NCBI GenBank assembly: GCA_035359995.1
Contig: DAORZT010000034.1
Coordinates: forward strand, 1 to 30,283
Direction of reading: 5' to 3'
Length of the DNA: 30,283 nt
Origin: JAKPCT01 sp029553165
GTDB taxonomy: Bacteria; Bacillota; UBA4882; UBA8346
Shown here: positions 24,373-30,283 of the stretch, piece after piece
Layout: the number at the start of each line of letters is the position of its first letter
How positions within the stretch are numbered: the stretch's first letter is position 1
The notes under the pieces: generated by a model
The model's database searches: none
Told to the model about the DNA's origin: nothing
The model's input: only the letters and a program-made list of their open reading frames with translations
Position numbers and translations under genes: made by a program

Positions 24373-24461
24373 ATTAAGTTTGTCCTTATCATGTAATCAA
24401 GCTTCAGCAAACTGTGTCCTATGAAAGAATAGTTTTAACAACGACTGAAAGAATGAGCTTA

Positions 24462-24496
24462 AAAGCAGAATGCGGTATTGCGTTTCTGCTTTATTT
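24462..24496 (+). terminator. Terminator-like hairpin between DUF1893 and ygiQ genes
   Basis: AAAGCAGAA-TGC pairs with GCG-TTCTGCTTT (one bulged T, one G-U pair) around GGTATT, followed by ATTTATTT. It is about 90 bases past the DUF1893 stop and 30 before the ygiQ start. Confidence 0.65.
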
Positions 24497-24524
24497 ATTT
24501 GGTAAGATCGGGTACAATAACAGC

Positions 24525-26393
24525 ATGAAGAAGAATAAAGACTTTTTGCCAATAACCAAAGCAGATCTGGAACGGCGTGGCTGGGACTGTGTAGACTTTC
24601 TTTATATCAGTGGCGATGCTTATGTTGATCATCCCTCGTTTGGGAGTGCGATTATCACCCGTTTATTGGAAAGCGAGGGTTACCGTGTGGGGATCATTGC
24701 TCAGCCTGACTGGAACAATAACAATAGTTTTCAGGTATTGGGCAAACCAAGGTTGGGGGTGTTGATCTCATCCGGGGTGATTGACTCAATGGTTAATCAT
24801 TATACGGTTAATAAGAAGATCCGCAGTGACGATGCCTACTCTCCCGGTGGAATCAGTGGGAAACGGCCTGACCGGGCGGTTATCGTTTATGCTAATAAAA
24901 TTAAGGAAGTATTCAAAGATGTGCCAATCATCATCGGTGGGATTGAAGCCAGCTTAAGGCGTTTTGCCCATTATGATTACTGGAGTAATTCGGTCCGGCG
25001 ATCGATCTTGCTGGATTCAAGGGCCGATCTGTTGATCTATGGAATGGGTGAGAAACCAATTGTTGAATTAGCCAGGCGTTTGGCTTCGGGTGAAAGAATC
25101 AATACGATCACTGATATTCGGGGGACAGCGTATTTGACGAATTCAATTGATAATTTTTCCTCCAAGGATGCGGTGCTACTGCCTTCATATGAGGAAGTCA
25201 AAGAGAGTAAAGTAAAGTTTGCCAAAGCGTTCAAGTTGCAGTATGACGAGCAGGATCCAATTCGAGGTAAGACATTAATCCAGCCTCACGGCAACCGCTA
25301 TCTGGTCCAAAATCCACCGGCGTCTCCACTGACAACCCAAGAGATGGACCGGGTCTATGCTCTGCCCTACCAACGTACTTATCACCCTGTCTACCAAAAA
25401 GATGGCGGAGTGCCGGCGATTGAAGAAGTTGAATTTAGTATTACCAGCCATCGTGGTTGTTACGGTGGATGTTCCTTTTGTGCCTTAACCTTTCATCAGG
25501 GACGGATGATTCAGAAACGCAGTCAGAAATCGATCCTGGCAGAAGCGAAGAAGTTGACTGCTCTGGAAAATTTCAAAGGATACATTCATGATGTCGGAGG
25601 GCCAACAGCGAATTTTCGCAATCGGGCCTGCAGTATCCAGGAAAAAGCCGGAGTCTGTAAAGATAAGAACTGTCTTGATAACGGGGGCTGTAAACACCTT
25701 AAAGTCGATCATCAGGAGTATTTGGAGTTGCTCCGGCAACTGCGGGCGATCCCTGAAGTGAAAAAAGTATTCATCCGTTCCGGAATCCGTTATGATTATT
25801 TAATGCTCGATAAGAATGATGATTTTTTTGTTGAGTTATGCGCCCATCATGTCAGCGGTCAATTGAAAGTAGCCCCGGAACATGTGGTGGATCGTGTTTT
25901 GCAAAAGATGGGGAAGCCAAGCCGGGCAATCTACGACCGGTTTGTGAAGAAATTTACAGAGATCAATGCGCAGCTTGGAAAAGAACAATACCTGGTGCCC
26001 TACTTGTTGTCGAGTCATCCGGGCAGTGATCTGAAGGCGGCGATCGAATTAGCGGAATATTTAAGAGATATTCATTACCAACCACAACAGGTGCAAGACT
26101 TTTATCCGACACCGGGTACACTCTCGACTTGTATGTTTTATACCGAGTTGGACCCCCGGACGCTGCAGAAGGTTTATGTTCCGAAAGACCCTAAAGAGAA
26201 GGCGATGCAACGTGCCTTACTGCAATATCGGAGACCGGAAAACTATAAGTTGGTCTATCAGGCTTTGAAATTAGCAGGCCGGGAGGATTTGATCGGGTTT
26301 GGCGCGAAGTGCCTGATTCGGCCGGTTCAAAATCTTAAGCAAAACAATCGAAATACTAAAAGATCAAATTTTAAAAAACGACGCATAAATTAA
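24525..26393 (+). CDS. YgiQ family radical SAM protein
   Basis: A 622-residue radical SAM enzyme of the YgiQ (UPF0313) family; the reaction is not known. An N-terminal cobalamin-binding-like region (CVDFLYISGDAYVDHPSFG, SEGYRVGIIAQPDW) precedes the radical SAM core with Cys312, Cys316 and Cys319 in CYGGCSFC, followed by ALTFHQGR. A further Cys-rich stretch, CSIQEKAGVCKDKNCLDNGG, is characteristic of the family. Near the C-terminus are PTPGTLSTCMFYT and a very basic tail (RNTKRSNFKKRR), possibly nucleic-acid binding. ATG 24525 gives the family start, with the conserved FLP after a short basic leader. No clear ribosome binding site lies before it. An in-frame longer reading from 24414 overlaps the hairpin and is rejected. 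Confidence 0.92.
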   Translation: MKKNKDFLPITKADLERRGWDCVDFLYISGDAYVDHPSFGSAIITRLLESEGYRVGIIAQPDWNNNNSFQVLGKPRLGVLISSGVIDSMVNHYTVNKKIRSDDAYSPGGISGKRPDRAVIVYANKIKEVFKDVPIIIGGIEASLRRFAHYDYWSNSVRRSILLDSRADLLIYGMGEKPIVELARRLASGERINTITDIRGTAYLTNSIDNFSSKDAVLLPSYEEVKESKVKFAKAFKLQYDEQDPIRGKTLIQPHGNRYLVQNPPASPLTTQEMDRVYALPYQRTYHPVYQKDGGVPAIEEVEFSITSHRGCYGGCSFCALTFHQGRMIQKRSQKSILAEAKKLTALENFKGYIHDVGGPTANFRNRACSIQEKAGVCKDKNCLDNGGCKHLKVDHQEYLELLRQLRAIPEVKKVFIRSGIRYDYLMLDKNDDFFVELCAHHVSGQLKVAPEHVVDRVLQKMGKPSRAIYDRFVKKFTEINAQLGKEQYLVPYLLSSHPGSDLKAAIELAEYLRDIHYQPQQVQDFYPTPGTLSTCMFYTELDPRTLQKVYVPKDPKEKAMQRALLQYRRPENYKLVYQALKLAGREDLIGFGAKCLIRPVQNLKQNNRNTKRSNFKKRRIN

Positions 26394-26405
26394 CCGATAT
26401 TTTGC

Positions 26406-26433
26406 TTGAAAAATCAAATTACTATGATAGAAT
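26406..26433 (+). promoter_or_regulatory. Promoter of guaB
   Basis: TTGAAA (26406-26411), 16 bases, then TAGAAT (26428-26433) with TGA directly before it (extended -10). The leader to the start codon is only about 50 bases, too short for a purine riboswitch, and none is seen. Confidence 0.6.
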
Positions 26434-26487
26434 AGAACCAATAATTTTTGATAATTTTTTAATAATAGTTTTTTGGGAGGAGATTGT

Positions 26488-27996
26488 TTGGCTTACTATT
26501 ATGATCAACCAAGTAGGACTTTCAGTGAGTATCTGTTAATTCCAAACCTTACTACAAAGGATTGTATTCCTGATAATGTTAGTTTAAGAACTCCGATCAC
26601 CAAGTATAAAGTTGGAGAAGAGACGCCACTGTATATTAATCTGCCGTTTGCTTCGGCGATTATGCAGGCGGTCTCTGACCATAATATGGCGATTGCTTTG
26701 GCCCGTTATGGCGGAATCTCCTTCATCTATGCTTCGCAACCGATTGAACAACAAGCGGAGATGGTCCGTAAAGTTAAAAACTACAAAGCCGGATTTGTAG
26801 TCAGTGACTCCAACTTAAAACCGGATGATACCTTAAGTGATGTGCTGGATTTAACCGAAAGGACCGGACATTCCACAATTGCAATCACGGAGGACGGCAC
26901 TCCCACCGGTAAACTGATGGGGATCGTTACCAGCAGGGATTACCGTAAAGGACGGGTTCCGCTCGATACCAAAGTTCAGGATTTCATGACGGCATTTTCT
27001 GATTTGGTTTATGGCTATGAGGGAATTACCCTTTCGGAAGCCAATGATTTAATCTGGAAACATAAGTTAAATTGCCTGCCGATAATTAATAAACAGCAAC
27101 AGTTGGTCTATTTAGTATTCCGAAAAGACTATACCGATCATAAAGAGAACCCCAACGAGTTACTGGATGCCAATAAGCGACTGATGGTTGGCGCCGGGAT
27201 CAACAGCCGTGACTATCAAGAACGGGTTCCGGCTTTGGTTGAGGCGGGAGTTGATGTCCTGTGTATTGACTCTTCTGACGGTTATTCCGAATGGCAGGCT
27301 GATACCATTAAATATATTAAAGAGACTTACAAGGGGAAGGTTAAAGTTGGAGCCGGAAATGTAGTCGATAAAGAAGGATTCCTCTATCTGGTTGAAGCCG
27401 GTGCTGACTTTGTTAAAGTAGGTATTGGCGGTGGTTCGATCTGTATTACGCGGGAACAGAAAGGAATCGGACGGGGACAAGCAACTGCGGTGATTGAGGT
27501 TGCCGAAGCGCGCGATGAGTATTTTAAAAAGACCGGTATTTATGTTCCGATCTGCTCTGATGGTGGTATCGTTCATGATTACCACATGGTTCTAGCACTG
27601 GCGATGGGTGCTGACTTCCTGATGTTGGGACGCTATTTTGCCCGGTTTGATGAGAGCCCGGGCCGTAAGTTGCGGATGGGAATGAACTTTGTTAAGGAAT
27701 ACTGGGGTGAAGGTTCAAACCGTGCCCGGAACTGGCAACGTTATGATATGGGTGGCGCCCAAAAGATCTCGTTTGAAGAAGGTGTCGACAGCTTTATTCC
27801 TTACGCCGGTAGTTTAAAGGATAATTTGGACGTAACCGTAAGTAAGATCAAGTCGACCATGTGTTCCTGCGGCTCCAGGACAATCCCTGAGTTGCAACAA
27901 ACAGCCCGCATTACACTGGTATCAGCTGTAACTATCCGTGAAGGCAGTGCCCATGATGTTATTTTAAAGAAAGATACGGAGATTGAACATTCGTAA
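26488..27996 (+). CDS. guaB: IMP dehydrogenase
   Basis: Oxidises IMP to XMP with NAD, the committed step of GMP synthesis. The 502 residues form the TIM barrel interrupted by two CBS domains (about 95-215; TGKLMGIVTSRDYR at the first). The catalytic loop is GIGGGSICITRE with Cys319, and the flap follows with ARNWQRYDMGG. The sequence belongs to the longer Clostridia-type branch, which begins AYYYDQPSRTFSEYLLIP and has GGGSIC instead of GPGSIC. GGAGGAG ends 5 bases before TTG 26488, which is taken as the start; the TTG at 26473 is part of that site. Own promoter, and a strong terminator at 28021. Confidence 0.96.
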   Translation: MAYYYDQPSRTFSEYLLIPNLTTKDCIPDNVSLRTPITKYKVGEETPLYINLPFASAIMQAVSDHNMAIALARYGGISFIYASQPIEQQAEMVRKVKNYKAGFVVSDSNLKPDDTLSDVLDLTERTGHSTIAITEDGTPTGKLMGIVTSRDYRKGRVPLDTKVQDFMTAFSDLVYGYEGITLSEANDLIWKHKLNCLPIINKQQQLVYLVFRKDYTDHKENPNELLDANKRLMVGAGINSRDYQERVPALVEAGVDVLCIDSSDGYSEWQADTIKYIKETYKGKVKVGAGNVVDKEGFLYLVEAGADFVKVGIGGGSICITREQKGIGRGQATAVIEVAEARDEYFKKTGIYVPICSDGGIVHDYHMVLALAMGADFLMLGRYFARFDESPGRKLRMGMNFVKEYWGEGSNRARNWQRYDMGGAQKISFEEGVDSFIPYAGSLKDNLDVTVSKIKSTMCSCGSRTIPELQQTARITLVSAVTIREGSAHDVILKKDTEIEHS

Positions 27997-28020
27997 GCTG
28001 GTTTAGATTGATTTGTCTTA

Positions 28021-28058
28021 AGGAGGCGGTTGCCGGACTACTTTAAGTAGCGGCAACG
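28021..28058 (+). terminator. Strong terminator of guaB
   Basis: GAGGCG-G-TTGCCG pairs with CGGCAA-CGCCTC, with an inner CTAC/GTAG extension, followed by TTTTGTTTTTG. One bulged G. About 25 bases past the stop codon. Confidence 0.92.
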
Positions 28059-28064
28059 CCTCTT

Positions 28065-28462
28065 TTGTTTTTGATTTAACTTGATCTATCTATTTTGGGC
28101 AATCATCCCGGTCTTTTGGGGTTTTCCGACATCCTGTACTTCTGACTGGCAATAGGGTTTAGGCTTCCGATGGCGATGGTAATGAAACATCCTGTTTCAA
28201 TACCACGCAACGCGCAACCTCCTGGTTGGCTAGAGCTTTTGAACAGGAATAGTATTCGAAGAAGTGAGAAACGATGATACTTAAGTCCAAGGAGTTAAAG
28301 CGCAGATTGTTTGAGTTTTGAACTCTAATGAAACATTCAGCAGTTCATACTATAGGAGATTTAAAAATTAGGAAGTTTTTAAGGATTTTAAAGGATATAA
28401 CCGGCCAATAGAGAATAAAATTAATCTGTACTGTTTTGAAAACTGTTGTTGGGGTGGATTAA
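28065..28462. other. Gene-free structured stretch, possible ncRNA or decayed element
   Basis: Nearly 400 bases with no convincing gene. Its first half (to about 28260) is richer in GC and more structured than the flanks. TGGTAATGAAACA (28177-28189) pairs with TGTTTCAATACCA (28193-28205) at 12 of 13 positions around TCC, and CAACC (28215-28219) pairs with GGTTG (28224-28228). The minus strand is open for about 63 codons ending at 28103, but has no ATG, GTG or TTG with a ribosome binding site near its beginning, so I do not call it. The right half is AT-rich and presumably holds the promoter of the next gene. Confidence 0.4.
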
Positions 28463-28996
28463 TTGACTTTAGCTTGTTGGATTACATCAGTCCGCTTTAT
28501 TCTGGCGCCGTTGATTTATTGGCAACTGACCAAGGGTACGAAAGCTGGTATAATAGCAGCTTTAGGCTTGTTGCTGTTAGCCGGATTGAGCGATGTACTG
28601 GACGGTAAAGTAGCAAGAGCCCGCAATGAAGTCACGGAATTAGGGAAAACCCTTGATCCTTTATCAGATAAGATTACGATCTTTACGGTCTTGATTGCCT
28701 TGGCGATTAGATGGAAGCTGCCTTTAATATTAGCCGTAGTTTACTTTATTAAAGAGCTGTTTCAGGTTCTGGCCGGAGTTTATCTGCTTCGGAAGTACAA
28801 ACAATTAATTGCTGCCAATCAATGGGGAAAATCGTCGACCGTCATCTTTTTCTTAGGAATTGGGACATTTTTTATCAATAAATGGTTTGGTATTCTAGTG
28901 ATTATTATTGCACTGCTCATCTCAATATACGCGTTATACACTTATTATTTAGCGTATCAGAAGGACTTGCGGCAGAGTGTGAGTAAGCGGGATTGA
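28463..28996 (+). CDS. CDP-alcohol phosphatidyltransferase (PgsA-like)
   Basis: An integral membrane enzyme that transfers a phosphatidyl group from CDP-diacylglycerol to an alcohol, most likely glycerol 3-phosphate. The 177 residues carry the full signature: Asp44, Asp47-Gly48, Ala51-Arg52, Gly61, Asp65 and Asp69 (DVLDGKVARARN then GKTLDPLSDK). About five or six hydrophobic helices surround it. The typical PgsA opening is partly present (ITSVRFILAPLI). The length is close to PgsA. A second pgsA paralogue is common in Firmicutes, so housekeeping PgsA versus a cardiolipin- or other lipid-specific relative cannot be settled. The start is TTG 28463 with a weak GGGGTGG 5 bases upstream. Confidence 0.88.
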   Translation: MTLACWITSVRFILAPLIYWQLTKGTKAGIIAALGLLLLAGLSDVLDGKVARARNEVTELGKTLDPLSDKITIFTVLIALAIRWKLPLILAVVYFIKELFQVLAGVYLLRKYKQLIAANQWGKSSTVIFFLGIGTFFINKWFGILVIIIALLISIYALYTYYLAYQKDLRQSVSKRD

Positions 28997-29090
28997 TGAA
29001 TAGGAATAAGGTGAGTTAGGATAACAGCTCCAAAAGAAGCGTTCACTTAGGGATTGAAGAAAAACTTAAATGAACAGCTTCAAGCGGGGC

Positions 29091-29146
29091 AAAAAAGACC
29101 AGTCATGTTCAAGCGTAATTGCTTGTAGTGACTGGTCTCTTTTTTA
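29091..29146. terminator. Strong bidirectional terminator
   Basis: GACCAGTCA (29097-29105) pairs perfectly with TGACTGGTC (29129-29137), and CAAGC with GCTTG inside it. A-runs before and T-runs after serve both strands. It ends the phosphatidyltransferase gene on one side and the minus-strand TIR gene on the other, 6 bases past its stop. A weaker hairpin (GTTCACTTAG with CTTAAATGAAC, 29041-29077) precedes it. Confidence 0.9.
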
Positions 29147-29151
29147 TACAA

Positions 29152-29550
29152 TTATTTGCGTATAGCTCCAACAATTGAACTTGTATTCCACTTAACAATT
29201 TCATCAGCTGCATTTTTAACAACTTGTGAAGTTCGTTCAGAGCCCCAAGGCTCAATTGCAATAATCCGTTTTGGAGTATAAAAACCATTTTTCGCAAGGT
29301 CTATTTCTATATTAATCCACTTACTATATGTAGAATAGACACCAGCAAGAATTAAAACACAACTGGCAGGAGCCATTTGAGCTTTAATGGCTTCTTTTAG
29401 CTGCCACTGTGTCGGGGCATTGTGTATAGGGTCATCTTTAGGCACAGAATAATTTCTATACGAGAAATAGCTAGCGTTATCTAATAGATCAACCAATCTG
29501 TCATATGCATCCGAATAAGTCCATGAATGGCTTATAAATAAATTATACAT
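29152..29550 (-). CDS. TIR-domain protein, ThsB-like (DUF1863)
   Basis: A stand-alone TIR domain of 132 residues. It opens with MYNLFISHSWTYSD, the typical start of DUF1863 / Thoeris ThsB proteins. It has YRNYSVPKDDPIHN (the loop after the first helix), VLILAGVYSTYSKWINIEI with Trp78 and Glu82 as the WxxxE pair (Glu82 is the probable catalytic residue), and KRIIAIEPWGSERTS. In Thoeris, ThsB senses phage and turns NAD into a cyclic-ADP-ribose-type signal for an effector. AAGGAGG is 8 bases before ATG 29550, so the longer frame from 29610 is rejected. The membrane-protein gene lies upstream, 79 bases away, on the same strand. No SIR2, SLOG or macro-domain ThsA is in the window. Low GC and local base use suggest transfer. 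Confidence 0.85.
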   Translation of the reverse strand: MYNLFISHSWTYSDAYDRLVDLLDNASYFSYRNYSVPKDDPIHNAPTQWQLKEAIKAQMAPASCVLILAGVYSTYSKWINIEIDLAKNGFYTPKRIIAIEPWGSERTSQVVKNAADEIVKWNTSSIVGAIRK

Positions 29551-29629
29551 TTTATTAACCTCCTTAGTATAAAAATTTTTTACATGTATTTTCGTAATAC
29601 TACTGCACAACTATTGTTCATGTATGTAT

Positions 29630-30088
29630 TCATTTAAAAATACAAATTGCCACTTGCCAAAATATGCATATTATGTAGAGGATAATAAAAAGCCATGGAA
29701 GAATTCGTTCCAGATGTGTAAATCGCCTATACTTTTTATTATCTCCAAGCAATGACCATTCATAGGCATATGGAGATATGGGCAACTTTTTTTCGATTTC
29801 ATTTATTATTTGATATTTAACACTATTAAGTTTCTTATAGCTTATTATCGAATTTAACCACAGTATACTTACAATTGCTCCGACTATAGATAGAAGTATG
29901 CTTTTATAATCAAACGTAAATGAAATCAACGCAATAATAGCAGCATTGACTGTGATGTATACATTGTTAGTACTGATTCGTCGCTCACTATTACAATTGG
30001 CCATTTCAACACAGGTTTTCCATTGTTCAAGTAAATGTTCTTTATATTGTTCTCCATATTCTTCACTTTTCAAGTTTTCTATTTCCAC
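29630..30088 (-). CDS. Three-helix membrane protein, putative TIR-linked effector (SLATT/RipA-like)
   Basis: The 152-residue product has a soluble amphipathic N-terminus (1-42), two close hydrophobic helices (43-59 and 63-82), a cytoplasmic section with KLNSVKYQIINEIEKKLP and PYAYEWSLLG (about 87-115), and a third helix at the C-terminus (129-151). This layout and the PxxPYxxEW motif resemble small membrane proteins found beside TIR genes and annotated as RipA-like or SLATT-type; those names are from memory. GGGAGGG lies 6 bases before the GTG start (30088). It precedes the TIR gene in the same direction, so the two are probably one operon. A pore-forming or membrane-damaging effector role is inference. 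A helper that anchors or restrains the TIR protein is the alternative. Confidence 0.72.
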   Translation of the reverse strand: MEIENLKSEEYGEQYKEHLLEQWKTCVEMANCNSERRISTNNVYITVNAAIIALISFTFDYKSILLSIVGAIVSILWLNSIISYKKLNSVKYQIINEIEKKLPISPYAYEWSLLGDNKKYRRFTHLERILPWLFIILYIICIFWQVAICIFK

Positions 30089-30107
30089 TGTCTTCCCTCC
30101 CCCTAAA

Positions 30108-30135
30108 AATTAGCATAGCAACTATAATGCTAATT
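30108..30135. promoter_or_regulatory. Operator-like inverted repeat before the membrane protein-TIR operon
   Basis: AATTAGCAT (30108-30116) and ATGCTAATT (30127-30135) form a perfect 9-bp inverted repeat with a 10-base centre, 20 bases upstream of the operon's GTG start. A minus-strand TATAAT (30138-30133) overlaps it, but no -35 matches at proper spacing. A repressor site controlling the operon, or a terminator fragment of the gene on its right, are both possible. Confidence 0.45.
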
Positions 30136-30161
30136 ATAATTAATGATCGTAATGCAATTTT

Positions 30162-30283
30162 CTACACCAACCCTAAATACTTCTCAAAGAATATCATTAG
30201 TTTTTCGATAATTCCTTGCTTTTTCGCGGCTCTGCCTCCGCCAAAGCGGGATACAGGTGGCATGATTTTATCAATGGCTGTAC
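30162..30283 (-). CDS. C-terminal end of a gene cut by the window, possibly type I restriction HsdR
   Basis: The last 39 codons of a minus-strand frame that enters from the right edge and stops with TAG at 30162-30164. The visible end includes IDKIMPPVSRFGGG and ends in EKLMIFFEKYLGLV. The combination PPxSRFGG followed by IEKLxxFFEKYxGL is, as I remember it, the kind of ending seen in EcoEI-type HsdR subunits (EcoEI_R_C domain), but 39 residues are not enough to be sure. It is on the same strand as the TIR pair, so a restriction-modification locus next to it would fit a defence island. Confidence 0.45.
   Translation of the reverse strand, partial: TAIDKIMPPVSRFGGGRAAKKQGIIEKLMIFFEKYLGLV

Noticed and set aside
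26434..26487. Purine riboswitch ahead of guaB
   Set aside because: The leader after the promoter is only about 50 bases and lacks the conserved three-way junction sequence.
28103..28294. Minus-strand open frame of about 63 codons in the guaB-phosphatidyltransferase gap
   Set aside because: No start codon with a ribosome binding site near its beginning, and the stretch is better explained by non-coding structure.
29152..29297. Alternative minus-strand frame inside the TIR gene
   Set aside because: It overlaps the TIR gene's C-terminal coding region, has no ribosome binding site and no family resemblance; it is a shadow frame.

Overview
The window looks like chromosome from a low-to-moderate GC, endospore-forming member of the Bacillota (Clostridia or Limnochordia-like). 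This rests on an alpha/beta-type small acid-soluble spore protein, a dprA-topA-trmFO-xerC block, strong AAGGAGG-type ribosome binding sites, frequent TTG starts and a Firmicutes-type IMP dehydrogenase. The genus cannot be fixed from sequence reading alone. Most of the window is housekeeping DNA; accessory DNA lies at both edges.

Layout. 1-50: two hairpins that look like the end of an IS200/IS605-type element. 76-4747: tex, a ZIP metal transporter, a LOG-family gene (reverse) and a spore-protein gene. 4702-5243: a small membrane-protein gene broken by one stop and two frameshifts. 5431-9683: an alpha/beta hydrolase and an M24 peptidase in one operon, an aldo/keto reductase with two iron-sulfur motifs, and two small membrane proteins. 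9832-9914: tRNA-Leu(GAG), reverse, behind a perfect consensus promoter. 10218-12656: the asnA-asnS operon, which makes asparagine and then charges it to tRNA. 12904-14775: a CASTOR/POLLUX-type channel with RCK-like domains. 14852-17243: comFB-like and dprA genes, two small Cys-containing proteins and a degraded 400-bp gap. 17447-22475: DUF494/smg, topA, trmFO and xerC (DNA topology, tRNA U54 methylation, chromosome dimer resolution). 22661-27996: an HD-GYP protein, a DUF1893 protein preceded by three perfect palindromes, a YgiQ-type radical SAM protein and guaB. 28065-28462: structured DNA without a convincing gene. 28463-28996: a CDP-alcohol phosphatidyltransferase.

A bidirectional terminator at 29091-29146 closes the housekeeping part. 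To its right, all on the minus strand and visibly more AT-rich, are a ThsB-like TIR-domain gene (29152-29550), a three-helix membrane protein (29630-30088) and, at the edge, the C-terminal end of a protein that may be a type I restriction HsdR subunit. I read this as the edge of a defence island. The TIR plus membrane-protein pair, with no visible ThsA, is the best candidate for a little-described system: a TIR enzyme making a nucleotide signal for a membrane effector. That mechanism is inference; the gene pair, its order and its motifs are visible.

Several start codons were moved downstream of the longest open frame because a good ribosome binding site marks a later ATG, GTG or TTG; each case is explained in its entry.
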